A stretch of DNA of 52,654 bases from an uncultured Lachnospiraceae bacterium (GTDB lineage: Bacteria > Bacillota > Clostridia > Lachnospirales > Lachnospiraceae), in NCBI GenBank assembly GCA_902767015.1, contig CACXFV010000140.1:1-52654 (forward strand), written 5' to 3'. The stretch's first letter is position 1. Every line of letters begins with the position of its first letter. Below the pieces are notes generated by a model. It had not been told where the DNA came from. It did not search any database and saw nothing but the letters and a program-made list of their open reading frames with translations. The position numbers and the translations under genes were made by a program. Shown here piece after piece: positions 16,951 through 24,740 of the stretch.

Positions 16951-19209
16951 CTACGCTTTCAGTGCCACCGGCTCCGCAACTGGCTTCTTTTTCTTCATCT
17001 TGAGCCTGTATTCACTTTCCTGAATCGGTTTTGAGAAATAATAACCCTGTATCTCATCACAAAAGATATCTCTCAAAAATTCAAACTGCTCCTTCGTCTC
17101 CACACCTTCAGCGACAATTTTCATATTCAGTAATTGTCCAAGCGAAACAATGGTAGAGACAACAATATCACCTTTCGACTCACCTATATCATCCACAAAG
17201 CTCTTATCCAGCTTTAATATATCTATCGGAACATTCTTCAACATACTAAGTGAGGAATATCCTGTTCCAAAATCGTCCATCAGAATCTTAAACCCTATTC
17301 CGTGAAGTTCATCAATAATCTTATTAATCGTACTAATCTTCGAGAACAAGGTAGTCTCTGTAAGCTCTAGCTGTACATATTTCGGAGGAATATCATACTT
17401 TTCAAGAATTGCTTTATATTCCTCAATAAACTTGGTATTATACAACTGCAACTGTGACAGATTGACAGAAACAGGAACCGCCTCATATCCTTCCTCCAAC
17501 CATTTCTTCATATCACGACAGACATGTTCAAACATATACTTATCCAGTTCTATGATAAAACCATTATTCTCAAATATCGGAATAAATTCATTCGGAAATA
17601 CCATTCCTCCCGCATTGGAATACCATCTGACAAGCGCCTCAGCCCCCGCCAGTTCACAGGTAGCAGAATCATATTTAGGCTGGTAATACACCTTAAACTC
17701 CTCATCCTTCAGAGCCTTCTCCATCATGCTCTCAATTTCCTGCTCTCTTAGAATCCTGTTCTTCATATTCTCATCATAGACCGCATAAATCATATTATGC
17801 TTGCCTTTAATGGCTTTCTTCGTCATAGTTGCCATATCAAGAGCCATATCAACCCGCATATTGTTATTCTCAATCACATATATTCCCATTGACAAGTATA
17901 TCTCGTAGTTCTTACCATTATCCTTATTCTTATTCTTACCTACTGCAGACTTCGCAAGGTCTTTTAGCCTCGCAATCAGTTTTTCCATGCTGTCTGCCTT
18001 CAGCAACAATACAAATTCATCACCTCTGTGATGGGCAAATACTTCGTCTTTTTCGATAATCTTCTCTATCTCCCCTGAGAGGTATTTGATAACTTCATTA
18101 CCCTCATCATAACCGAAAATATCATTGATATACTTGAAACGATCAACATCTATCGTAACGATGGCATACTTGCTGTTAATATTCTGCAGATATTTTCTCG
18201 CCAGAAGTTCAAACTTTGCATATGTATTGCCACCTGTCAGCTCATCAACATAGGCAATCCTCTCAATAGACCTCTTATTTTTCTCTTTGAGAAACATAAT
18301 CAGAAATACCGTTGCCAGATACAATATCAAAAAAGATGCAATCAGTACATAGGACTTAAACATAGTCTTATCGCGAAAATCCGACATGGCATTCTTCGAA
18401 ATCATCGTAATCAGATGCCAATCGTTAAAATCAAAATGTGCCGCATAAAATATCTTTTTATCATTGTTATATTCAAGTTCTGCAAAATCCGTATAACCGT
18501 ACTTATAATTTCCCTCAATCTTTCCAATGGACTTATCATGTCCGGATGAATACAGATAATCCATAAGTCTCGCATTGACGGAACTGGCAGAGGCAAACAT
18601 ATTATCTACAATAATATTACCGTTCTTATCCACGATACAACTCTGACCAATCAGTAAACCGTTGGATATATTCATCACTCTCTTAAGAGCACTTACACTC
18701 TCATAACCGAATATAACTCCCACTACCTTATCGTCTTTCTCAATAGGTCTGCTAAATACAAGATACTCTCCCCTGGTTCCTCCATCAGCTATTATATTTG
18801 ACAAATATCTACTGCCCTCAAGTGCAGCCTGATAATACTCCTTCTCAGCTATATCATAACTGTCACCATCCAGCATATAAGCCTTCCCATGCAAGTCCGC
18901 TATACCAACCTTTTCAAAATCCTTACCTATGTTAATAATCTGAAGCCTGGCAATACATTTTTGATAATCTAATTCGCTATCATCCATCATAAAATCCACA
19001 AGATAATTAAGCCGCTCAAACCTGCCCTCAATCATACTGTTGACGCTTTCCTTAATCTGTCCTGTTTCACGCTTGAGAACACTCTTCGTCTCTGAATTGT
19101 ACTGTCCTTCCAAAAATTTTAAATAAAGGAAACAACCCGCAAGAACGCATACCGTAAATATAAAAATCAAATGTATAGCGGAGGGGTTGAACTTTCGTTC
19201 TTTTTTCAT
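16951..19209 (-). CDS. Membrane GGDEF-EAL protein (cyclic-di-GMP metabolism)
   Basis: A 752-residue signalling protein. A first membrane helix (about 12-30) and a second (about 285-305) bracket an extracellular Cache-like sensor domain. The cytoplasmic part has a GGDEF domain (about 325-480) and an EAL domain (about 495-740). The EAL domain looks active: AEALVRW, ELTET, DDFGTGYSSL, LKLDKSFV, VAEGVET and YYFSKP are all present. The GGDEF signature is HHRGDEF, so its first Gly is replaced by Arg, and cyclase activity is uncertain; a net phosphodiesterase is the simplest reading. Start ATG with AAGGAGA upstream and a strong promoter at 19305-19333. Confidence 0.93.
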   Translation of the reverse strand: MKKERKFNPSAIHLIFIFTVCVLAGCFLYLKFLEGQYNSETKSVLKRETGQIKESVNSMIEGRFERLNYLVDFMMDDSELDYQKCIARLQIINIGKDFEKVGIADLHGKAYMLDGDSYDIAEKEYYQAALEGSRYLSNIIADGGTRGEYLVFSRPIEKDDKVVGVIFGYESVSALKRVMNISNGLLIGQSCIVDKNGNIIVDNMFASASSVNARLMDYLYSSGHDKSIGKIEGNYKYGYTDFAELEYNNDKKIFYAAHFDFNDWHLITMISKNAMSDFRDKTMFKSYVLIASFLILYLATVFLIMFLKEKNKRSIERIAYVDELTGGNTYAKFELLARKYLQNINSKYAIVTIDVDRFKYINDIFGYDEGNEVIKYLSGEIEKIIEKDEVFAHHRGDEFVLLLKADSMEKLIARLKDLAKSAVGKNKNKDNGKNYEIYLSMGIYVIENNNMRVDMALDMATMTKKAIKGKHNMIYAVYDENMKNRILREQEIESMMEKALKDEEFKVYYQPKYDSATCELAGAEALVRWYSNAGGMVFPNEFIPIFENNGFIIELDKYMFEHVCRDMKKWLEEGYEAVPVSVNLSQLQLYNTKFIEEYKAILEKYDIPPKYVQLELTETTLFSKISTINKIIDELHGIGFKILMDDFGTGYSSLSMLKNVPIDILKLDKSFVDDIGESKGDIVVSTIVSLGQLLNMKIVAEGVETKEQFEFLRDIFCDEIQGYYFSKPIQESEYRLKMKKKKPVAEPVALKA

Positions 19210-19304
19210 AATTATCAGTCTCCTTCGCCATTTTCACCAAATCAATACACAATCATTTAATATTTTATTTCAAATTGCACTCCATTTGACATTATCTTAA
19301 GTAG

Positions 19305-19333
19305 ATTATACAATATTTTGGAATTTTTATCAA
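19305..19333 (-). promoter_or_regulatory. Sigma-A promoter for the GGDEF-EAL gene
   Basis: Minus strand TTGATA (19328-19333), a 17-base spacer and TATAAT (19305-19310). The leader is about 90 nt and has no recognisable c-di-GMP riboswitch. Confidence 0.75.
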
Positions 19334-19401
19334 CAATTTTTAGACTGTAAGTTAATTTTTTGTACATATATTACAAGACATTGCAAAAAGTTTAGTTAAA
19401 A

Positions 19402-19454
19402 AACAAACCTTCTCCTACCCAAAAAGGTAAATCCTACCTTTTGAATAGGAGAAG
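19402..19454 (-). terminator. Intrinsic terminator after proS
   Basis: Outer arms CTTCTCCTA (19409-19417) and TAGGAGAAG (19446-19454) with an inner AAAAGGTA/TACCTTTT stem; the minus-strand transcript then reads GTTTGTTTTTT. It lies about 100 bases after the proS stop. Apart from this and the GGDEF promoter I see nothing in 19210-19557. Confidence 0.75.
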
Positions 19455-19557
19455 CTTTATGTAATATTCCTCTATCAATGAGCATAATAGTGGTATACAG
19501 TTCTGTTTTCGCCCGACAAAACGGTTGATATTAATAGTGTTTCAATGTCGCTATGAC

Positions 19558-21132
19558 TTAATATGCCTTTCCCCAATATACCATTGCCTTTGCCGGTTTC
19601 CCACAGCACACACATACCTCTGACAAAGTTTCCTGTTGGAATGGCATGCATCTTGCTGTTGCCGTAGTTTCCTCCTTTATCTTGTCTTCACAAGCCTGAT
19701 TGCCACACCACATAGCTTTGATAAATCCCGGTTTTTCCTCTACTGCTTTTTTAAACTCTTCATAATTTAACGCTACAGAGGTATGGTTATCCCTATGGAT
19801 TCTTGCTCTTTCCAGCATTTCCCGCTGCATTGTTCCAAGAAGTTCTTCTACCTTATCCGCAATGTCATCAATGGCTACCGTCATCTTTTCGCCGGTATCC
19901 CTTCTTGCAATAATTGCCTGATTTGCCTCTATATCCTTTGGTCCTATCTCAACGCGGAGAGGTATCCCTCTCATCTCCTGTTCTGAGCGTTTCCATCCCG
20001 GACTCTTATCACTGTCATCAACCTTTACCCTGAAATGGGAGAGCATATCTCTCATCTCAAACGCTTTTTCAAGGACTCCCTCTTTTTTCTGCATGATTGG
20101 TACCACCTCTACCTGTATCGGTGCCACCATCGGTGGTAAAACAAGACCACTGTTGTCACCATGCACCATAATAACTGCACCTATCAGTCTTGTGGTCATC
20201 CCCCATGAAGTCTGGTACACATACTTAAGTTTGTTATCCCTGTCTGTATACTGGATGTCAAATGCTTTTGCAAATCCATCTCCAAAATTATGACTGGTGC
20301 CCGACTGTAATGCCTTGCCATCATGCATTAATGCTTCAATCGTGTAGGTTGCCTCTGCTCCTGCAAATTTTTCTTTATCTGTTTTTCTTCCTCTGATCAC
20401 CGGAATCGCCAGCACCTCCTCGCAAAAATCCGCATATACATTCAACATCTGCTGGGTTCTCTCTTCTGCTTCCTCTGCTGTCGCATGAGCAGTGTGTCCC
20501 TCCTGCCATAAAAATTCTCTTGAGCGCAGAAATGGTCTTGTCTCCTTCTCCCACCGCACAACAGAACACCACTGGTTATAGACCTTCGGCAAATCTCTGT
20601 AGGACTGAACTTCATCCTTATAGAAATCACAGAACAGTGTCTCTGAAGTAGGTCTGACACATAACCTCTCCTGCAGCTGATTCGAGCCACCCATGGTTAC
20701 CCATGCTGCTTCCGGCGCAAATCCTTCTACATGGTCTTTTTCCTTTTCAAGAAGACTTTCTGGAATAAACATTGGCATATAGACATTCTCAACACCCGTC
20801 TCTTTAAACCTTCTGTCCAGTTCTCTCTGTATGTTCTCCCAGATAGCATAACCGGCCGGTTTAAAAATCATACAACCCTTTACACTCGAATAGCCCATGA
20901 GCTCTGCTTTTTTTACCACATCCGTGTACCATTGGGCAAAATCCTCCTCCATGGAGGTAATTGCCTCTACAAGCTTCTTTTGTCCGCCTGCTTTTTCATT
21001 CTGCTGCTGATTTACCAATGATTCCTTTTCATTTTTATCCCCCTGCATATCGCAGGTTTTACCTGCGATACTGCTACCGATAGGTAGGTTTGAAAGTTTA
21101 CTTTCAAACTTGACACTCTGATTATCTGCCAT
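19558..21132 (-). CDS. proS: Prolyl-tRNA synthetase, archaeal/eukaryote-type
   Basis: Class II synthetase that charges tRNA-Pro, 524 residues. It is the short archaeal/eukaryote-type form without the bacterial editing insertion: class II motif 2 [22 protein letters not shown], then [11 protein letters not shown] (motif 3 region), an anticodon-binding domain and a C-terminal zinc-like domain ([15 protein letters not shown]) ending in a Tyr. Start ATG 21132 with AGGAG ten bases upstream. Odd: the family normally begins within a few residues of [18 protein letters not shown], but here about 48 extra residues precede it, and their DNA contains three perfect hairpins in a row (21048-21109). A T-box leader controls it. 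Confidence 0.95.
   Translation of the reverse strand: MADNQSVKFESKLSNLPIGSSIAGKTCDMQGDKNEKESLVNQQQNEKAGGQKKLVEAITSMEEDFAQWYTDVVKKAELMGYSSVKGCMIFKPAGYAIWENIQRELDRRFKETGVENVYMPMFIPESLLEKEKDHVEGFAPEAAWVTMGGSNQLQERLCVRPTSETLFCDFYKDEVQSYRDLPKVYNQWCSVVRWEKETRPFLRSREFLWQEGHTAHATAEEAEERTQQMLNVYADFCEEVLAIPVIRGRKTDKEKFAGAEATYTIEALMHDGKALQSGTSHNFGDGFAKAFDIQYTDRDNKLKYVYQTSWGMTTRLIGAVIMVHGDNSGLVLPPMVAPIQVEVVPIMQKKEGVLEKAFEMRDMLSHFRVKVDDSDKSPGWKRSEQEMRGIPLRVEIGPKDIEANQAIIARRDTGEKMTVAIDDIADKVEELLGTMQREMLERARIHRDNHTSVALNYEEFKKAVEEKPGFIKAMWCGNQACEDKIKEETTATARCMPFQQETLSEVCVCCGKPAKAMVYWGKAY
21048..21109. repeat. Triple palindrome inside the 5' coding end of proS
   Basis: Three consecutive inverted repeats: TATCGCAGGT-TTT-ACCTGCGATA (21048-21070), CTACC-GATA-GGTAG (21074-21087) and GTTTGAAAG-TTTA-CTTTCAAAC (21088-21109). 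All arms are perfect. They are read in frame as part of an N-terminal extension absent from typical ProRS. This resembles the in-frame palindromic elements known from Rickettsia, but I do not recognise the sequence. Confidence 0.75.
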
Positions 21133-21245
21133 AATTTCTTTTCTCCTTTTCTGATATCCTATTTTCATTGATACTTTGACTTCTATGCACATTCTGAACG
21201 CTAAAGCTGGTCTGGCATCACTATTTTTTAAAATGTCATCCGAAT

Positions 21246-21560
21246 TAAAAATCGCCCTAAGTCATTCCTTTGAACGACTTAGGGCGAAGCTGCTATCCGT
21301 GTTACCACCTAAATTCAGAATAATTCTGCACTCTGTAAGTAAAATCCATACCGCATATAGCAGTATAGTCTTCCTACTTTACCCTTAACGCAGGCAGGAC
21401 GTTGAACCTTAATGAGCAGTCACCTCTATATATCTGTATAACAGAAATCTCCGCCGTTGGGCTCAAAGCTCGGGAACCGGTTCAGCAATATTCCGATAAA
21501 AGCTCGCACCTTCCGCTTTCTCTCTGCAATCCTCCTACAGCCTACTATCTTCCTTCATAG
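21246..21560 (-). ncRNA. T-box leader of proS
   Basis: tRNA-sensing antitermination leader. The T-box sequence AGGTGGTAACACGGA is at 21296-21310 on the minus strand and pairs with the acceptor end of uncharged tRNA. The competing terminator has long arms beginning TCGCCCTAAGTC and ends in TTTTT (21246-21287). The stem I elements AGAGAG and GGTGCGAG are visible at about 21502-21530. The likely specifier is CCG (21478-21480) within GAACCGG, a proline codon, consistent with the gene downstream. Exact 5' end uncertain. Confidence 0.9.
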
Positions 21561-21653
21561 CTTCTTATAAAATTTTCTTATAATAAATTAACATAAAGGC
21601 GGACATTCGTCAAGAATTATTCCACTTATATTTTTTATACAAGGTAACTATTC

Positions 21654-21765
21654 GTTACTATTCAGCCACGCCATTCACAAAATATCTTCCACGAAGTGGA
21701 ATGCACAAAGCATATTACACAAGCGGAATGCACTTCGTGGAAACCGCTGTTGCACAGCGTTTTTT
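21654..21765 (-). repeat. Dispersed palindromic repeat, copy B
   Basis: Minus-strand copy of the family seen at 7165 and 40999. It holds the 21-base match to copy A (21733-21753), two TTCCACGAAGTGGAA-type palindromic segments and the core GTGAATGGCGTGGCTGAATAGTAAC at its 3' side. Its left part forms the 3' end of the DUF4173-like gene and provides that gene's stop codon. Between it and the T-box (21561-21653) I see only AT-rich sequence with a TTGACG that may belong to the proS promoter. Confidence 0.7.
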
Positions 21766-23124
21766 CTCAATCATATATATTTTCACCACCCGCTTAGCTG
21801 CTTTATAGGCTTGGTATCTCGACCAGTTAAACTTTCTGATATCTCCTTTATATTTGCTTTCATATTTTTCGACAATCTCAATGCAATAAATCGTCATATC
21901 TCCCTTATGCGGATAATCTGTGGCAATATTCGAGTCAATCAATGTCTCCGCACCATCCATTGACAAATGGTAAAACAGGTAGGTGGCATCACTATGCTCT
22001 TCTCCAAACCGTTCTATATTATAATTCATAATAATATAATCCGGCCTCATAAAAGCAAGAATCAAAAACATGACTGTCACAATCGTTAATCCATACTCAA
22101 ATAATTTTATATTGTCATTAAAAATAAACCATGTCACAAATACCATCAATATCGCTATAACTGCTAATGCCCACAACACAACCACTCTCATAAACGTAAG
22201 ATGGTAATAATGAATATACAGAACCATTGTGTAAGCCGATGAAACCGTCATAATATAAGTACAAAAAGAAATTATCGTCAATAACGCTTTTAATGCACTA
22301 TTTTCCTCAAATCGAATCCTGCACAGAATTACCATAAATATATTGATGACGCATACGACCAGTAACTGAAAAAAACCTGTTCTCGCGTATTTGGCATATG
22401 TGTAACCTGACGGCAGTATGCTGTCGCTGCGACTCAACAATCCTATCAGTTGAATAATACAAAATACGACATAGACCACCGAAAAGATTCCGATAAAGGT
22501 AATCTCCGTCACTGCACTCGCTTTTTCATTATTCGTTTCAACAACATTAATCCTTTTTATAATCAGTATTTTCCCACAGGCATATGTAATAAAATAAGCC
22601 ATGATAAAGATAAACGTGAACTTAATCGCATCCCAGACGTTATCTATTCCAAACAATAAGTCCGAGACCAGCTCCCGAAACACCGCATCCGCACTAACTA
22701 ACAATATCAGTACTATGAATAGACAGGGAAGTGCGATAATTACTCCGGTTACGATATGACTTGCATATTGCTTTTTTTCCCTTTCTCCTGTATAGGATGG
22801 ATTTCCCATATTATTTCCATTCACTCCGGATGGTATATTTCCCACACCGGTTCCATTCATTCCATATGGCGGCATATTTCCGTTATTCCGATACATTCCA
22901 TTCATTCCATACGGTGACGCATACCCACGATTCCGATACATATTATTCTTTTTTGATGTTCCAATATCAGAAAGCGGGGAAAATATATTTGTAAGTGCCT
23001 GTTCAAAAAATTGCAGATAAACTACTATGTTCCATAGAAAATTGATTTTATCAATTCCATAGGCAATATGAATCGACCACTTAACAAGTACTGCAAGAAA
23101 CAAAAGTCTTCCAAGCCTTATCAT
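21715..23124 (-). CDS. DUF4173/DUF4153-like membrane protein, main part of a frameshifted gene
   Basis: A 469-residue polytopic membrane protein with about nine hydrophobic segments, resembling the DUF4173/DUF4153 family (TYAKYARTGFFQL is the most conserved stretch). Function unknown. Residues about 60-110 form a cytoplasmic insert with repeats of MYRNRG/PYGMNG and NGNN. The reading frame continues upstream of this ATG to about 23194 (ILLILLSVIPAYTDNHH), where it joins the frame of the 23132-23368 fragment, so one base insertion in an A-triplet (23195-23197) seems to have split one gene. The last 13 residues (CATAVSTKCIPLV) are encoded by palindromic repeat copy B. A sequencing error is possible. 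Confidence 0.7.
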   Translation of the reverse strand: MIRLGRLLFLAVLVKWSIHIAYGIDKINFLWNIVVYLQFFEQALTNIFSPLSDIGTSKKNNMYRNRGYASPYGMNGMYRNNGNMPPYGMNGTGVGNIPSGVNGNNMGNPSYTGEREKKQYASHIVTGVIIALPCLFIVLILLVSADAVFRELVSDLLFGIDNVWDAIKFTFIFIMAYFITYACGKILIIKRINVVETNNEKASAVTEITFIGIFSVVYVVFCIIQLIGLLSRSDSILPSGYTYAKYARTGFFQLLVVCVINIFMVILCRIRFEENSALKALLTIISFCTYIMTVSSAYTMVLYIHYYHLTFMRVVVLWALAVIAILMVFVTWFIFNDNIKLFEYGLTIVTVMFLILAFMRPDYIIMNYNIERFGEEHSDATYLFYHLSMDGAETLIDSNIATDYPHKGDMTIYCIEIVEKYESKYKGDIRKFNWSRYQAYKAAKRVVKIYMIEKKRCATAVSTKCIPLV

Positions 23125-23131
23125 ATGATGA

Positions 23132-23368
23132 TTATCGGTATATGCCGGAATAACACTTAACAGAATCAGCAGTATACCATATATAATCCCAATGTTTCAG
23201 CTTTCTCTTTTTTTTATGAACAATTACCCGTGCAAGAACTGATGTGATAAAGATACCAAACACTGTACATGCAATTCCCGTAGAATTGTTATAAAAACAA
23301 ATCGCATACGCCAATGCCACAATAGCGCTTACTAATATCAAAAAATTCTTTTTACACTTTTCCATCAT
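23132..23368 (-). pseudogene. N-terminal fragment of the DUF4173-like gene (frameshifted)
   Basis: Encodes 78 residues with two hydrophobic segments (about 9-25 and 31-48) followed by a basic KKKRKLK stretch. In frame +1 the translation continues as NIGIIYGILLILLS into the next gene, which restores a transmembrane protein of about 550 residues, the usual family size. The shift maps to the AAA at 23195-23197 (minus strand CTGAAACATT; removal of one A joins the frames). The start has AAGGTGAAGT upstream; minus-strand TATAAT at 23394-23399 may be its -10 box. Confidence 0.6.
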
Positions 23369-23453
23369 ACTTCACCTTCCCTATTATAATAATATTATAC
23401 CACATTTACTCCTTGAAGTATTGACTTATTTCATTATTTCCGCTACATTACAA

Positions 23454-23498
23454 AAAACTAACTTACCGTCTCTTTTCAATTCCCGATAAGTTAGTTTT
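23454..23498 (-). terminator. Intrinsic terminator after ddh
   Basis: Arms AAAACTAACTTA (23454-23465) and TAAGTTAGTTTT (23487-23498); the minus-strand transcript continues AGTTTTTTG. It lies 14 bases after the ddh stop. Confidence 0.85.
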
Positions 23499-23512
23499 AT
23501 CAACTTGTTCTC

Positions 23513-24493
23513 CTACAGCATATGTGCCCTCAACACTTCGGCTGACAATGGGCTCAGATAAGCAGGTGCAATATCAAATACAGTCTTGCATCCGGTCACA
23601 CCCTCACTGTGCAGTCTGTTGATGGCTCTCGCATAGGCAAGAATGACCGATGATGTAAATTCCGGATTGGAATCCAGTTTTAGGCTATACTCAATCACAT
23701 GGTTATGTTCATTATTCCAACCTGTAACACCAGTTCTGAACACAAATCCCCCATGTGGAATACCACTGTGGTTTGCCTTCAATTCCTCCTCTGATATAAA
23801 ATGAACAGTGGTATCATAGTCAGAAAAATAATTCGGCATATTCTTAATCGTCTCTTCAATCTTTGCCTTATCAGTTCCCTCCTCTGCTACCACAAAACAC
23901 TCTCTTGTATGCTTCTGTCTGGTGCTAAGTTCAGGATTTTCACAATTTCTTACCGCTTCCAGTGCACTGTCAATTGGTATCGTATACTGTTTGCCATCCC
24001 TGACACCCTCTACACGTCTGATGGCATCCGAATGTCCCTGACTGACTCCCTTTCCCCAAAACGTATAATCATTGCCCTGTGGCAAAATAGCATTCGCATA
24101 TAATCTGTTCAGAGAGAACATTCCCGGATCCCAACCGCAGGAAATCAGTGCAATGTGTCCATTTTCTTTTGCTGTCTTGTCTACATTTGCAAAATGCTCC
24201 GGTATTCTCGCATGTGTATCAAAGCTGTCAATAACGTTAAAATACTTTGCATATTCCGGTGTCTGCTCCGGTAAATCAGTCGCACTTCCGCCACACAGCA
24301 CAAGCACATCTATCTCATCCTTATGCTCCGTAATCTCCGATACAGGATATACTTTCACACCCTCTGTCAAAATCTTGACATCCTCTGGATTTCTCCTTGT
24401 AAATACTGCCACCAACTCAACATCCTGATTCTGCTTTACAGCACACTCAATACCTCTTCCGAGATTGCCATATCCCAATATTCCTATTTTCAT
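23513..24493 (-). CDS. ddh: meso-Diaminopimelate dehydrogenase
   Basis: NADPH-dependent enzyme (EC 1.4.1.16) that makes meso-diaminopimelate in one step from tetrahydrodipicolinate and ammonia, for lysine and peptidoglycan synthesis. The N-terminal Rossmann motif is GILGYGNLGRG; the substrate and dimer regions include SCGWDPGMFSLNR, WGKGVSQGHSDAIRRV and HGGFVFRTG. The start is set at 24493 because this ATG begins at the family-typical position, six bases after the stop of a small basic ORF, with AGG/AAAGGA in front; the frame is open to another ATG at 24517, which has a weak AAAAGG site. Length about 326 residues, normal. Confidence 0.95.
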   Translation of the reverse strand: MKIGILGYGNLGRGIECAVKQNQDVELVAVFTRRNPEDVKILTEGVKVYPVSEITEHKDEIDVLVLCGGSATDLPEQTPEYAKYFNVIDSFDTHARIPEHFANVDKTAKENGHIALISCGWDPGMFSLNRLYANAILPQGNDYTFWGKGVSQGHSDAIRRVEGVRDGKQYTIPIDSALEAVRNCENPELSTRQKHTRECFVVAEEGTDKAKIEETIKNMPNYFSDYDTTVHFISEEELKANHSGIPHGGFVFRTGVTGWNNEHNHVIEYSLKLDSNPEFTSSVILAYARAINRLHSEGVTGCKTVFDIAPAYLSPLSAEVLRAHML

Positions 24494-24498
24494 TCCTT

Positions 24499-24660
24499 TT
24501 ACCTGTGCAGTTTCCATGCCTTTTGTTTCAGACGCTTCTTATGCCTTTTACGTTTCACATGCTTTACAGCGCTCACAGCTCTCCTCTGTCCGGCATAACT
24601 GCAGTTGTCCTTTCCTTTTAATTCATACGATATATTTGATGTCAACAGTTTCTGATTCAT
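24499..24660 (-). CDS. Small Lys/Arg-rich ORF in the ddh leader
   Basis: A 53-codon ORF between the ddh promoter and ddh. Eleven Lys and six Arg among 53 residues, most in the last 30 (for example HVKRKRHKKRLKQK), with one Cys and one Trp. The stop codon lies six bases before the preferred ddh ATG, the arrangement expected of a coupled leader peptide. Upstream of its ATG only a weak GG is seen, which lowers confidence. It could be a lysine-sensing leader peptide, a small basic protein, or chance. Confidence 0.4.
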   Translation of the reverse strand: MNQKLLTSNISYELKGKDNCSYAGQRRAVSAVKHVKRKRHKKRLKQKAWKLHR

Positions 24661-24704
24661 CTTATACCGGGCATTCGTCTTTCAATTAGAACGAACTAAC
24701 TACT

Positions 24705-24732
24705 ATTATACCAAATTATTGCCAATGTGCAA
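24705..24732 (-). promoter_or_regulatory. Sigma-A promoter for ddh
   Basis: Minus strand TTGCAC (24727-24732), a 16-base spacer and TATAAT (24705-24710). The transcript would have a leader of about 200 nt that contains the small basic ORF; I see no lysine riboswitch signature in it. Confidence 0.7.
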
Positions 24733-24740
24733 TTATTTTT

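Noticed and set aside
19210-19304. Cyclic-di-GMP riboswitch before the GGDEF-EAL gene
   Set aside because: The leader is short and AT-rich and lacks the conserved GEMM core.
24499-24704. Lysine riboswitch in the ddh leader
   Set aside because: None of the conserved L-box core sequences is visible, and an ORF covers most of the leader.
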